Positions 43,093 to 52,592 are shown, counted from the stretch's first letter. The stretch: DNA of 64,000 nt from JBMYYR01 sp965243605 (GCA_965243605.1 CBDEVQ010000119.1:28445-92444); one strand, 5' to 3'. Notes: generated from the letters alone by a model not told the origin. Program-made: numbers and translations.

Positions 43093-46000
43093 ATGAACAC
43101 ATGTAAACAATTATTGTATATAACTTTTATGTTATTGTATGCGAATTTTTCCCAAAGCATTTATGCACAAACCACGCTGTCAACAGGAGACCTTATGATA
43201 ATAGGACTTAATGCCGATGGTGGAACCGTTAATGAAATTAGTGGAGAAGGTGCTGCAGATGAGTTTTTATTTATTTTGCTTGAGCCTGTCACTTCAGGAA
43301 CTCAAATTTATTTTACAGATTTAGGATATATAGGAAATACATATCCATTTTTTCAGACTAATTTTAATACTGGGCAATGTGTAAGCACACCGCTTTCAGG
43401 TGATAGAGGAGATGTGTCGAGTGGTTTAATTCGTTGGAATGCGACGTCAAATTTACCAGCAATGACTAAAGTATTAGTAAGAGTTGGTCCTAATGTTTTA
43501 GCAACATCAGAAGGAACAGTAACATCTATTGTGGCAACTCAAACGGCGGGTACTCCTATGAGTTTATCTTCGTCAGGAGAAACACTTCACGCATTTCAAG
43601 GAACGTTAGATGGAAACAATGAGCCATCTGCTGTAACAATGTTGTCAGCTTTACGATATAGAACAAGTTGGGAAACACCAACGTGGCAATGTCATTATTC
43701 ACCTTCAATATCAGGAAATCCAAATACGGGATTTGATGTTGTCCATACCTCTAACCCTGATAATGTATTTTATACTGGACCATTAACTGGAACTAAATCG
43801 GCAATACAGGATAGTATTCAAAATCTCTCGAAGTGGGAAGTCAATACAAATGCTTCTATTGATTTTTTCCCAGCATCAGCACCTGTAATTGCAAGAACGG
43901 TTTCTTTTGAAACACCCGATTGGCCAAATGCAAGTTCTGGACAAGCGGAAATTACTCCAGCCTCTCAAATTGATGGGTTATATCGTTTTACCTCATCTAC
44001 TAAAATGTTTATAAATGGAAATGCAGCTACTGAAGGATCTCAATCATTTTGGCCAACTGAACTTGAATCAGGTGAATCATTTACGATTGCAACGACTACT
44101 GGCGAGGAATTTGATTTTCAACAAATAAAAGTAGATGTATATGATTCGGCAGCTTTTTTTAGTTCTGCTGAAGGTTTTAGAGATGGAGTGTCTACTGGAG
44201 TCCAAACAACCGGTTTAGGATTTGCGCATTACCCAGTTAATAGTGGTGTTTATACAATTTCATTTACAAATTCAATATTTGATAATGTAGATAGTATTAA
44301 AGTAACATCATCTGGGCTTTTCGGAATTAGTATTAATGTTTATGATGAAGCCGTATTTCAGGACCCGACACTTTTACCAGCTGGGCCTTCTGTTGCAATA
44401 ACATCTTCAACAAACCCTGGGTGTAATGGAGCTTCTAGCGGTTCTTTAACAGCTACAGTTACAGGCGGAACTTCAAATTATGATTATGTTTGGAGTAATG
44501 GGTCCTCTACTTTAAATACATCATCTTTAACCAATACAATTACATCATTATCTGCTGGTAATTATAAGATTGTGGTAACTGATAATAACGGGCTAAAAGA
44601 TTCAACAGACATTACATTAACAGCACCAGCTGCCTTGGTAGCAGCTTCGGTCATAGATTCAAATGTATCATGTAATACATTCTCAGATGGAGGAGCTACA
44701 GCCTCGGCATCAGGAGGAACGCCTCCATATTCTTACGCATGGAGTAATTCAGCAACAACAGCTTCAATAACAGGGGTTGTATCAGGTACCTATAACGTTA
44801 CAGTAACTGACGCCAATGGATGTTCAAGTAATTCATCGGTTACCATTACAGAACCAGCAACATTAGTTGCGGCAGCCGCAGTAGATTCAAATGTATCATG
44901 TAATACCTTCTCAGATGGTGGGGCTACGGCCTCTGCAACTGGAGGAACGACACCATATTCTTACGCATGGAGTAATTCAGCAACAACGGCTTCAATAACA
45001 GGAGTAATCGCTGGTACCTATAACGTTACCATTACCGATGCAAACGGATGTACAAGTAATTCATCGGTTACCATTACAGAACCAGCAGTACTAGCTGCGG
45101 CTTCTACAGTAGATTCAAATGTATCGTGTAATACATTTTCGGATGGAGGGGCTACGGCCTCGGCAACTGGAGGAACGCCTCCATATTCTTACGCATGGAG
45201 TAATTCAGCAACAACGGCTTCAATAACAGGGGTTGTATCAGGTACCTATAACGTTACAGTAACTGACGCCAATGGATGTTCAAGTAATTCATCGGTTACC
45301 ATTACAGAACCAGCAACATTAGTTGCGGCAGCCGCAGTAGATTCAAATGTATCGTGTAATACATTTTCAGATGGAGGAGCTACGGCCTCGGCATCAGGAG
45401 GAACGACACCATATTCTTACGCATGGAGTAATTCAGCAACAACGGCTTCAATAACTGGAGTAATAGCTGGTACCTATAACGTTACAGTTACTGATGCCAA
45501 CGGATGTACAAGTCATTCATCAGTTACCATTACAGAGCCAACAACATTAGCTGCGGCTGCAGCAGTAGATTCAAATGTATCGTGTAATACATTCTCAGAT
45601 GGAGGAGCTACAGCCTCGGCAACTGGAGGAACGACACCATATTCTTATGCATGGAGTAATTCAGCAACAACAGCTTCAATAACTGGAGTAATAGCTGGTA
45701 CCTATAACGTTACAGTTACTGACGCAAACGGATGTACAAGTCATTCATCAGTTACCATTACAGAACCAACAACATTAGTTGCGGCAGCCGCAGTAGATTC
45801 AAATGTATCGTGTAATACATTCTCAGATGGAGGAGCTACAGCCTTGGCAACTGGAGGAACGACACCATATTCTTATGCATGGAGTAATTCAGCAACAACA
45901 GCTTCAATAACTGGAGTAATAGCTGGTACCTATAACGTTACAGTTACTGACGCAAACGGATGTACAAGTCATTCATCAGTTACCATTACAGAACCAACAA

Positions 46001-47133
46001 CATTAGTTGCGGCAGCCGCAGTAGATTCAAATGTATCGTGTAATACATTCTCAGATGGAGGAGCTACAGCCTCGGCAACTGGAGGAACGACACCATATTC
46101 TTATGCATGGAGTAATTCAGCAACAACAGCTTCAATAACTGGAGTAATAGCTGGTACCTATAACGTTACAGTTACTGATGCCAACGGATGTACAAGTCAT
46201 TCATCAGTTACCATTACAGAGCCTGTATTATCTGAGTCTACAGATACAGTAAAAGCAACGGATTCTTATGAGTGGATAGATGGTGTAACTTATACTGAAA
46301 CTACGTTTGGGGCAACACATGCATTAACGGATATCAACGGATGTGATTCTATAATCACTTTAGATCTTACAATTATTAATTATTGTGCATCAAGATCTAC
46401 ACGAAATCGATTTGAATGGATAAAAGAAGTGAAAATAGAAGACGATATTGATAATTTAAGTAATGCAAATTCAGGAGGGTATGGAGATTATACAGATCAA
46501 CTTCTTACGGTTGATACCGGAGATGTTGTTACTGTAGCTTTAACACCTGGTTATAAAAGAAGAGTTTATGAAGAATATTGGCGTATTTGGGCCGATTGGA
46601 ATTATGATGGTGATTATAATGATCCAGGTGAAAAAGTATTTGAGAAAAAGGGGAAAAACGTTCAAACAGGGACGTTTACAATACCTGTAAATGTAGATGC
46701 TGAAGAATTAGGTTTAAGAGTTTCTATGCGTTGGAAACGATATGCTCCTTCTTGTGGTAATTATAGCAGTGGAGAGGTTGAAGACTATAGAATTAAAGTC
46801 AATGGAGCTCAAGGTTTTGTTAATCCATTACCAGGTCGTTTAATGCAAAACGATAATACTGAATTGGCTGATATAGAAATCTATGAATTTATTGATGTAT
46901 ACCCAAATCCTGTAAATCAAGGAGAATTTGTAACAGGATTTATACGTGTTGAACAAACAGGTGAGAGGCAATTACACATTGTAAATACTTTAGGGCAGAT
47001 TGTAAAAACTAAATCTATTATTTGTGATGAAGAAGAAAATCGATTTGAAGTTTCGACTCAAGGATTATCTAAAGGCATTTACTTCATTAGTATAAATTAT
47101 GGACATGATGTTATGAAAGTTCTTGTTCAATAG
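43093..47133 (+). CDS. SprB-repeat surface adhesin with GEVED and T9SS sorting domains
   Basis: The ATG at 43093 is preferred because it puts a signal peptide (cleavage near Ser-Ile-Tyr-Ala-Gln) at the start of a 1346-residue protein; an in-frame ATG at 43048 only adds 15 residues. In order, the protein has an N-terminal beta domain beginning GDLMIIGLNADG, one divergent SprB-like repeat (about 44395-44627), seven near-identical 76-residue SprB repeats (44628-46223), a DINGCDS unit, a GEVED-type domain (WADWNYDGDYNDPGE...SGEVEDYRI) and a type A T9SS sorting domain (DVYPNPVNQ to the end). It is probably a cell-surface adhesin or gliding-related protein exported by T9SS. Confidence 0.9.
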   Translation: MNTCKQLLYITFMLLYANFSQSIYAQTTLSTGDLMIIGLNADGGTVNEISGEGAADEFLFILLEPVTSGTQIYFTDLGYIGNTYPFFQTNFNTGQCVSTPLSGDRGDVSSGLIRWNATSNLPAMTKVLVRVGPNVLATSEGTVTSIVATQTAGTPMSLSSSGETLHAFQGTLDGNNEPSAVTMLSALRYRTSWETPTWQCHYSPSISGNPNTGFDVVHTSNPDNVFYTGPLTGTKSAIQDSIQNLSKWEVNTNASIDFFPASAPVIARTVSFETPDWPNASSGQAEITPASQIDGLYRFTSSTKMFINGNAATEGSQSFWPTELESGESFTIATTTGEEFDFQQIKVDVYDSAAFFSSAEGFRDGVSTGVQTTGLGFAHYPVNSGVYTISFTNSIFDNVDSIKVTSSGLFGISINVYDEAVFQDPTLLPAGPSVAITSSTNPGCNGASSGSLTATVTGGTSNYDYVWSNGSSTLNTSSLTNTITSLSAGNYKIVVTDNNGLKDSTDITLTAPAALVAASVIDSNVSCNTFSDGGATASASGGTPPYSYAWSNSATTASITGVVSGTYNVTVTDANGCSSNSSVTITEPATLVAAAAVDSNVSCNTFSDGGATASATGGTTPYSYAWSNSATTASITGVIAGTYNVTITDANGCTSNSSVTITEPAVLAAASTVDSNVSCNTFSDGGATASATGGTPPYSYAWSNSATTASITGVVSGTYNVTVTDANGCSSNSSVTITEPATLVAAAAVDSNVSCNTFSDGGATASASGGTTPYSYAWSNSATTASITGVIAGTYNVTVTDANGCTSHSSVTITEPTTLAAAAAVDSNVSCNTFSDGGATASATGGTTPYSYAWSNSATTASITGVIAGTYNVTVTDANGCTSHSSVTITEPTTLVAAAAVDSNVSCNTFSDGGATALATGGTTPYSYAWSNSATTASITGVIAGTYNVTVTDANGCTSHSSVTITEPTTLVAAAAVDSNVSCNTFSDGGATASATGGTTPYSYAWSNSATTASITGVIAGTYNVTVTDANGCTSHSSVTITEPVLSESTDTVKATDSYEWIDGVTYTETTFGATHALTDINGCDSIITLDLTIINYCASRSTRNRFEWIKEVKIEDDIDNLSNANSGGYGDYTDQLLTVDTGDVVTVALTPGYKRRVYEEYWRIWADWNYDGDYNDPGEKVFEKKGKNVQTGTFTIPVNVDAEELGLRVSMRWKRYAPSCGNYSSGEVEDYRIKVNGAQGFVNPLPGRLMQNDNTELADIEIYEFIDVYPNPVNQGEFVTGFIRVEQTGERQLHIVNTLGQIVKTKSIICDEEENRFEVSTQGLSKGIYFISINYGHDVMKVLVQ
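44628..46223 (+). repeat. Seven tandem 228-bp units encoding SprB repeats
   Basis: The anchor TTCAAATGTATC recurs at 44658, 44886, 45114, 45342, 45570, 45798 and 46026, an exact 228-base period. Each unit encodes 76 residues with SNVSCNTFSDGGATA, PYSYAWSNSATTASITG, GTYNVT and TITEP. Units 1 and 3 share one variant (GTPPYS, VVSGTY, GCSSNSS). Units 4-7 share another (GTTPYS, VIAGTY, GCTSHSS). Unit 2 is intermediate (GTTPYS, VIAGTY but GCTSNSS). Unit 6 has one Ser to Leu change. Confidence 0.95.
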
Positions 47134-47152
47134 ATAAAAGGGAATTATTATT

Positions 47153-47209
47153 TTTTAATTAAAAGAGGGAATTGAGTCAAATAGACTCAATTCCCTCTTT
47201 TAATTAAAA
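47153..47209 (+). terminator. Strong intrinsic terminator after the SprB-repeat gene
   Basis: Two perfect 26-base arms (47153-47178 and 47184-47209) with core AAGAGGGAATTGAGTC and an AAATA loop; both feet are A/T-rich. Confidence 0.88.
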
Positions 47210-47313
47210 TTGTTTGATTTAATAGTTTGCATAAAAGGCAGTAGGTATGTCGATACTTATTAGATTAAATATAATGGGTTAAGTTTAAACTCCAATGATA
47301 TGTCCCAAATCCC

Positions 47314-47321
47314 TATATTTG
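47314..47321 (+). promoter_or_regulatory. Bacteroidota -7 promoter element of mutS
   Basis: TATATTTG lies 42 bases before the mutS TTG start. The -33 position does not match TTTG. Confidence 0.45.
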
Positions 47322-47363
47322 TATCTCAAAATCTTATTAAACGACTCATAAACCCATTACATT

Positions 47364-49985
47364 TTGGCGAAAACAGTAAAACCTAAAGTGAAAAAGGTAA
47401 CCCCTTTAATGCAACAGTACAATACAATTAAAGCAAAATATCCAGATGCTATATTGTTGTTTAGAGTAGGTGATTTTTATGAAACCTTTGGGAAAGATGC
47501 CATAAGAGCATCCAAAATATTAGGTATTGTTTTAACAAAACGAGCAAACGGAAGTGCCAATGAAGAGCTAGCAGGATTTCCATACCATTCTTTAGATACT
47601 TATTTACCTAAGTTGGTAAGAGCTGGAGAGCGTGTAGCTATTTGTGAACAATTAGAAGATCCGAAACAAACAAAAAAAATTGTAAAACGTGGTGTAACCG
47701 AATTAGTTACTCCTGGGGTGTCGTATAATGATAAGACTTTAGATTCTAAAAATAACAATTATCTGGCTGCATTACATTTTGAAAAAGAACAGGCTGGAAT
47801 TTCGTTTTTAGATGTGAGCACTGGTGAGTTTTATGCAGCTGAAGGAAGTTTTGAATATATTGACAAATTGGTTCAAAGTTTTCAACCATCAGAAATTATA
47901 TATCAAAAGCAAAAGTCTGAGGTTTACAACCATTTATTTAAAGACCAATATTATAGTTTTAAAATGGAAGATTGGGCTTTTAATTTCGACTTCTGTTACG
48001 ATAAATTAAAAGGGCATTTTCAGACCAATTCCTTAAAAGGATTTGGAATAGATAAAGAGAAATTATCATGTATAGCTGCAGGAGCTATTCTTCAATATTT
48101 AGAAGAAACTCAACATAAAGATGTTAAGCATATACAAGTTATTAACCGAATTGATAAGGATGATTTCTTATGGATGGACCGTTTTACCATACGTAATTTA
48201 GAGCTTTTTGGATCTACAGGAGGAGAAGGAAGTGCGCTAATAGATGTTTTAGACGATTGTAATAGTGCCATGGGAAGTAGAACACTTAGACGTTGGTTAT
48301 CTTTCCCATTAAAGCATAAGGAGGCTATTGAAGATCGCCATAATGTTGTGGAGTATTTAACAGGACATCTTGATGAACGTGATGAAATCTCTGAGCAGAT
48401 TAAACAGATGGGAGATTTAGAACGTTTATCATCTAAAATTGCAACGGCAAGAATATCCCCAAGAGAAGTCATCCTATTAAAAAATAGTATTCTAAACTTA
48501 GCTCCTATAAAGAATTTAACGGAGCAGTCTGGACAACCTGCACTGATTAGAATGGGGAAAACCATTCAGCTGTGTGAAGATATTATAGAACGAATTCAAG
48601 CTCAGATTAGAGAAGATGCACCTGTTCAATTGCAAAAAGGTCAAGTGGTTAAGTCTGGAGTGAATGTAGAGTTAGATGAGTACAGATCTATTGCTTTTGG
48701 TGCTAAGGACCATTTAGAGCAAATATGTATTCGAGAAACTGAGCGAACTGGAATTCCAAAAATTAAGATTGCATTTAATAATGTATTTGGGTATTATTTA
48801 GAAGTCAGAAATGCCCATAAAGATAAAGTTCCAGAAGAATGGCATCGTAAACAGACTTTAGTAAGTGCAGAACGATACATTACAGAAGAATTAAAAGAAT
48901 TAGAAACAAAAATATTATCGTCTCAGGCTAAAATTAACGAGATTGAACAAAAGATATTTTCGGATTTAGTTTTTGGGCTCATGCAATATATAGATGCATT
49001 ACAAAAGAATGCTCAAATTGTATCCCAATTGGATGTACTTTCTACATTTAGTAAAATATCAGATACCTATCAATATAAACGCCCAGTAATGTCTGATGGT
49101 CATGGGTTAGATATCATAGAAGGTAGACACCCGGTAATAGAACAACATTTACCATTAGGAGAACCTTATATATCCAATGATGTATTTCTTGATCGAGAAG
49201 ATCAACAGATTATTATGATTACAGGTCCAAATATGTCTGGTAAATCGGCCTTGTTAAGACAAACCGCGTTAATTGTTATACTTGCTCAAATAGGTTGTTA
49301 TGTACCAGCTAAATCAGCTGAAATAGGTATTGTAGATAAAGTATTTACCCGTGTTGGAGCTTCAGATAATATTTCATTAGGAGAATCTACATTTATGGTA
49401 GAAATGAACGAGACAGCTTCTATTTTAAATAACTTATCAGATCGTAGTTTAATTCTATTAGATGAAATAGGACGAGGAACTTCAACCTATGATGGAATAT
49501 CAATTGCTTGGGCCATTGCAGAATATTTACATGAACATAAATATAGAGCGAAGACATTATTTGCAACGCATTATCATGAGTTAAATGAAATGACGGAGCA
49601 GTTTGAACGTATTAAGAACTATAATGTAGCAGTAAGAGAACTAGAACAAAAAATAGTTTTTATTCGTAAACTTCAAAAAGGAGGAAGTGAGCATTCATTT
49701 GGTATTCATGTGGCAAAAATGGCAGGTATGCCTAACGTTTTAATTCAAAGAGCAAATCAGATATTAGTAGACCTTGAATCTTCTCGATCTAAAGAAGGAA
49801 ATAAAGAGATTTTGAAAAATAATCAATTAGATCAAGACGGTGTTCAGTTAAGCTTCTTTCAATTAGATGACCCATCTTTAGTTAATATCAAAGAAGAATT
49901 GGAGAAAGTCGATATTAATACGCTTACCCCAATAGAAGCGTTAATGAAGTTAAATCAGATAAAGAAAATGATTGGAGGTAAATAG
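47364..49985 (+). CDS. mutS: DNA mismatch repair protein MutS
   Basis: An 873-residue protein of normal length. The mismatch-binding Phe-x-Glu motif is in GDFYETFG (about 37-44). The ATPase shows Walker A GPNMSGKSALLRQ (about 621-633), Walker B LILLDEIGRGTSTYDG and the THYHELNE motif. The start is a TTG giving MAKTVKPKVKKVTPLMQQY; the next ATG in frame (at Met16) would cut into the conserved start, so the TTG is kept. It recognises mismatches and recruits MutL. Confidence 0.95.
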   Translation: MAKTVKPKVKKVTPLMQQYNTIKAKYPDAILLFRVGDFYETFGKDAIRASKILGIVLTKRANGSANEELAGFPYHSLDTYLPKLVRAGERVAICEQLEDPKQTKKIVKRGVTELVTPGVSYNDKTLDSKNNNYLAALHFEKEQAGISFLDVSTGEFYAAEGSFEYIDKLVQSFQPSEIIYQKQKSEVYNHLFKDQYYSFKMEDWAFNFDFCYDKLKGHFQTNSLKGFGIDKEKLSCIAAGAILQYLEETQHKDVKHIQVINRIDKDDFLWMDRFTIRNLELFGSTGGEGSALIDVLDDCNSAMGSRTLRRWLSFPLKHKEAIEDRHNVVEYLTGHLDERDEISEQIKQMGDLERLSSKIATARISPREVILLKNSILNLAPIKNLTEQSGQPALIRMGKTIQLCEDIIERIQAQIREDAPVQLQKGQVVKSGVNVELDEYRSIAFGAKDHLEQICIRETERTGIPKIKIAFNNVFGYYLEVRNAHKDKVPEEWHRKQTLVSAERYITEELKELETKILSSQAKINEIEQKIFSDLVFGLMQYIDALQKNAQIVSQLDVLSTFSKISDTYQYKRPVMSDGHGLDIIEGRHPVIEQHLPLGEPYISNDVFLDREDQQIIMITGPNMSGKSALLRQTALIVILAQIGCYVPAKSAEIGIVDKVFTRVGASDNISLGESTFMVEMNETASILNNLSDRSLILLDEIGRGTSTYDGISIAWAIAEYLHEHKYRAKTLFATHYHELNEMTEQFERIKNYNVAVRELEQKIVFIRKLQKGGSEHSFGIHVAKMAGMPNVLIQRANQILVDLESSRSKEGNKEILKNNQLDQDGVQLSFFQLDDPSLVNIKEELEKVDINTLTPIEALMKLNQIKKMIGGK

Positions 49986-50006
49986 TATAATTAATAGATT
50001 AAAATA

Positions 50007-51416
50007 ATGTTGAAAACACTTTTGTATATATTATTTGGATTACTAAGCTTAAATAGTTTTAGTCAATCTGAGGATGATAATTTCTCTTTGCTTGTAAAGC
50101 ACAGTAAAAAAGGACATTCTAATATTGTAAATGCCGAAATGATGATTGACTCTACTGAGCAAACTTTAGTTTTGTTTTTACAAAGTAAAACAAAGTCTTT
50201 TATTCATGTTTTTTCTAAAGATGAAATCTATGAAAACTCTGGCCTTTTCGAGTTTTATAATGATGAATTAAATATAGTTTATTCTAAATATACCTTAATA
50301 AAAGAAAATGAATTGTTGTTTCTATCTTCAATAGAGGGTAAATTAAATTTGAATAAACTCAATTTAAGAACAGGGGATTTAAGTTCTAAGCTTTTAAAAA
50401 CAAATTATAAGAAAGTAAGAATAATAGGAACTCGGGTACATGAAGATAAATTTTATCTATTTAGTACAACGAAGAAAAACAATCAAATTCTGGTGTCTAT
50501 TTATTCAGATTCAGGGCTAATAGAAGAGAATGTACATCCGTATTCGGAAATTGATTTTATTAAACCTAAGTGGTTTTATGAATCTAAATTTAACCGAAAT
50601 GGGATATTGTCTAATCAAGAAGAATTACAGTTTTTAGAAAACGTTATCGATGTAAAACAATATAATAACCCTAATAGTGTAATCTTAAGTTTAAATAAGG
50701 ATTCTATAACCTATTCAATGGAGTTTAATTTGGATAAGCCTAAAGATATGGTAACATATATCAATCCACTTAATAAATTTACTAAGAACCTTAGGCAAAT
50801 GAATTCTTATATTTACAAAGACCATTTATTTCAGGTTGCCGTAAGTGATGATGAATATTGGTTTGAGGCAAAAGATTTAAAAACCAATACTTTGTTGAAT
50901 GCGTTTTCTATACTTAAAAATGATTCAATAGATCATATCGGTTCAAAAATTATTCAAGAGGGAGGTAAGTTTTCTAGATATTATAATTCAATAACGTTAC
51001 ATACTCCAAAGAAGGTATTAAAAGCATTAAAGAATAATTATTTATCATTAAGTGTAAAAGAAAATGATTCAGGATATAATTTAATCCTAGGTTCAATTCA
51101 TTTTATGCACGACGATCTAGCATATATTAAAAATAGTCCTTTAAGATCTGATCAATCCATTTTTACAGTCATACCGAAATATTTCCCTTATACTTATAGA
51201 TCGACCAAATTTGCAGTCATGCTGGATAAACATATGATGTTGAAGTCCGATTCTATAGATTTAAGAAAAGAGCTTTTTCAATACGATTATGAGAAGCTAA
51301 TAGAAAAAGAAACGGCTAAAATGGTTTATCAATTTAAGGATAAAGTATTTTACGGTTACTACAATTATAAAGCACAAACGTATATAATAAAAGGTTATAA
51401 TAAACTTAAAGAATAA
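50007..51416 (+). CDS. Secreted hypothetical protein
   Basis: A 469-residue protein with a signal peptide (cleavage near Asn-Ser-Phe-Ser-Gln, residue 20). The mature part is rich in beta-strand patterns with repeated Asn/Lys/Ser blocks and has no lipobox, membrane segment or sorting domain. A propeller-like fold is possible but not shown. It starts 21 bases after the mutS stop, so it may be read from the mutS promoter. Confidence 0.6.
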   Translation: MLKTLLYILFGLLSLNSFSQSEDDNFSLLVKHSKKGHSNIVNAEMMIDSTEQTLVLFLQSKTKSFIHVFSKDEIYENSGLFEFYNDELNIVYSKYTLIKENELLFLSSIEGKLNLNKLNLRTGDLSSKLLKTNYKKVRIIGTRVHEDKFYLFSTTKKNNQILVSIYSDSGLIEENVHPYSEIDFIKPKWFYESKFNRNGILSNQEELQFLENVIDVKQYNNPNSVILSLNKDSITYSMEFNLDKPKDMVTYINPLNKFTKNLRQMNSYIYKDHLFQVAVSDDEYWFEAKDLKTNTLLNAFSILKNDSIDHIGSKIIQEGGKFSRYYNSITLHTPKKVLKALKNNYLSLSVKENDSGYNLILGSIHFMHDDLAYIKNSPLRSDQSIFTVIPKYFPYTYRSTKFAVMLDKHMMLKSDSIDLRKELFQYDYEKLIEKETAKMVYQFKDKVFYGYYNYKAQTYIIKGYNKLKE

Positions 51417-51574
51417 TTGGATTACGATTATGATTAAATTTAGTTGAACGTATTTTTTTTGCAAAGAAATAAATCAATAAAAAAAAGTTTAAAAAAAAGA
51501 GTAATATCATTTTAAAGATTATCAGGAGGTTATAGATTTATTGAATTTTTTTAATGCTTTTTTTTGAAATATAG

Positions 51575-51605
51575 TTTGTGAATTAATAAATGTCTTCTAT
51601 ATTTG
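51575..51605 (+). promoter_or_regulatory. Promoter of the first tRNA-Leu gene (TTTG-N19-TATATTTG)
   Basis: The -33 box TTTG (51575-51578) and -7 box TATATTTG (51598-51605) are separated by exactly 19 bases, an exact match to the Bacteroidota housekeeping consensus. The tRNA begins 47 bases after the -7 box. Confidence 0.75.
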
Positions 51606-51652
51606 CACTCGCAATAACGAAATAAGTATTGCTCTAAGATCTTTAAATAGAT

Positions 51653-51736
51653 GCCCGAGTGGTGGAATTGGTAGACACGCAGGACTTAAAATCCTGTGCT
51701 CATTAGAGCGTACGGGTTCAAGTCCCGTCTCGGGTA
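51653..51736 (+). tRNA. tRNA-Leu(UAA), copy 1
   Basis: 84 bases with acceptor GCCCGAG/CTCGGGT (first pair G-U), D-arm GGTGGAATTGGTAGACACG, anticodon stem CAGGA-CTTAAAA-TCCTG with anticodon TAA, a long leucine-type variable arm (TGCTCATTAGAGCGT) and T-arm GGGTTCAAGTCCC. The genome encodes CCA directly after the discriminator A (51737-51739), unlike copies 2 and 3. It differs from the other copies in acceptor and variable-arm pairs, with both strands of each stem changed. Confidence 0.95.
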
Positions 51737-51791
51737 CCAGGGTTCTAAATCGTAGAACTTAAAAATCCAATTCGTCATAAGAAATTATGAT

Positions 51792-51875
51792 GCCTGAGTG
51801 GTGGAATTGGTAGACACGCAGGACTTAAAATCCTGTGTCCATTAGGACGTACGGGTTCAAGTCCCGTCTCAGGTA
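51792..51875 (+). tRNA. tRNA-Leu(UAA), copy 2
   Basis: 84 bases with acceptor GCCTGAG/CTCAGGT, anticodon TAA, variable arm TGTCCATTAGGACGT and T-arm GGGTTCAAGTCCC. CCA is not encoded. It lies 55 bases after the mature end of copy 1 without a separate promoter and is closed by a hairpin terminator, so copies 1 and 2 are probably one transcript. Confidence 0.95.
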
Positions 51876-51876
51876 C

Positions 51877-51908
51877 AAAAGCCTTAATCGAAAGATTAAG
51901 GCTTTTTT
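51877..51908 (+). terminator. Intrinsic terminator after tRNA-Leu copy 2
   Basis: Arms AAAAGCCTTAATC (51877-51889) and GATTAAGGCTTTT (51894-51906) with a GAAA tetraloop and a T-run. Confidence 0.9.
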
Positions 51909-52046
51909 CGTTTATATAATGTTCCTAGAGAAATTATTTTTTTTTAAAATACGACATAAAATTCTCATTCTCAATTAAGTCAAAAAAACTATTTATTAAA
52001 GTGTATATTTTGTGTTAAATTATAGTGAAAACTTCAAAATCTATCT

Positions 52047-52054
52047 TATATTTG
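52047..52054 (+). promoter_or_regulatory. -7 promoter element of tRNA-Leu copy 3
   Basis: TATATTTG lies 29 bases before the tRNA. The expected -33 position reads AGTG, a poor match to TTTG, so this promoter is weaker by sequence than that of copy 1. Confidence 0.55.
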
Positions 52055-52083
52055 CACCACCAATAAGAACAATTATTGTTGCT

Positions 52084-52167
52084 GCCTGAGTGGTGGAATT
52101 GGTAGACACGCAGGACTTAAAATCCTGTGTCCATTAGGACGTACGGGTTCAAGTCCCGTCTCAGGTA
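52084..52167 (+). tRNA. tRNA-Leu(UAA), copy 3
   Basis: 84 bases identical to copy 2 in acceptor, anticodon (TAA), variable arm and T-arm. CCA is not encoded. It has its own -7 element upstream and a GAAA-loop terminator downstream, so it is an independent transcription unit. Confidence 0.95.
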
Positions 52168-52171
52168 CTCT

Positions 52172-52206
52172 GAGCTTCAATTGAAAAATTGAAGCTCTTT
52201 TTTTTT
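52172..52206 (+). terminator. Intrinsic terminator after tRNA-Leu copy 3
   Basis: Arms GAGCTTCAATT (52172-52182) and AATTGAAGCTC (52187-52197) with a GAAA tetraloop, then nine T. Confidence 0.92.
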
Positions 52207-52312
52207 GATTTATTTTCGTTAAATATAAATGGTATAATTTTTGAGTATATGCTTAAGAATATAATTGAGGATTAAATTAAAATAATTGATTAGATTACAA
52301 AAAACGATTTCA

Positions 52313-52343
52313 TTTGGATACTAATGTTTTTCGGTTATATTTG
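52313..52343 (+). promoter_or_regulatory. Promoter of the DUF2795 gene (TTTG-N19-TATATTTG)
   Basis: TTTG (52313-52316) and TATATTTG (52336-52343) are exactly 19 bases apart and the ATG follows 26 bases after the -7 box. This is the same strong consensus arrangement as for tRNA-Leu copy 1. Confidence 0.75.
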
Positions 52344-52369
52344 CAAAAAGTGAATAAAATTTTATTACT

Positions 52370-52591
52370 ATGTATTGGACATTAGAATTAGCATCGAATT
52401 TAAGTGATGCACCTTGGCCTGCTACTAAAGATGAGTTAATTGACTACGCTATACGAACTGGAGCTCCTTTGGAGGTTGTTGAAAATTTACAATCTATGGA
52501 GGATGAAGGAGAGGCATACGAATCGATTGAAGAAATATGGCCGGATTACCCAACAGAAGAAGACTTTCTTTGGAATGAAGAAGAGTATTAA
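52370..52591 (+). CDS. DUF2795-family small acidic protein
   Basis: A 73-residue protein with the DUF2795 pattern (LASNLSDAPWPATKDELIDYAIRTGAP, then VVENLQ) and a very acidic tail. It has no signal peptide. The family is short and of unknown function. Its strong promoter and separate terminator suggest it is abundantly transcribed on its own. Confidence 0.8.
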   Translation: MYWTLELASNLSDAPWPATKDELIDYAIRTGAPLEVVENLQSMEDEGEAYESIEEIWPDYPTEEDFLWNEEEY

Positions 52592-52592
52592 T

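Noticed and set aside
44628..46223. CRISPR-like array because of the regular repeats
   Set aside because: The period is 228 bases, there are no unique spacers, and the units are in-frame protein repeats.
47364..47408. Later ATG start for mutS (Met16)
   Set aside because: The TTG start gives the usual short basic N-terminus of flavobacterial MutS; the Met16 start would remove it.
52010..52046. Second -33 box for tRNA-Leu copy 3 further upstream
   Set aside because: The only TTTG-like sequences are at the wrong distance from the -7 element.
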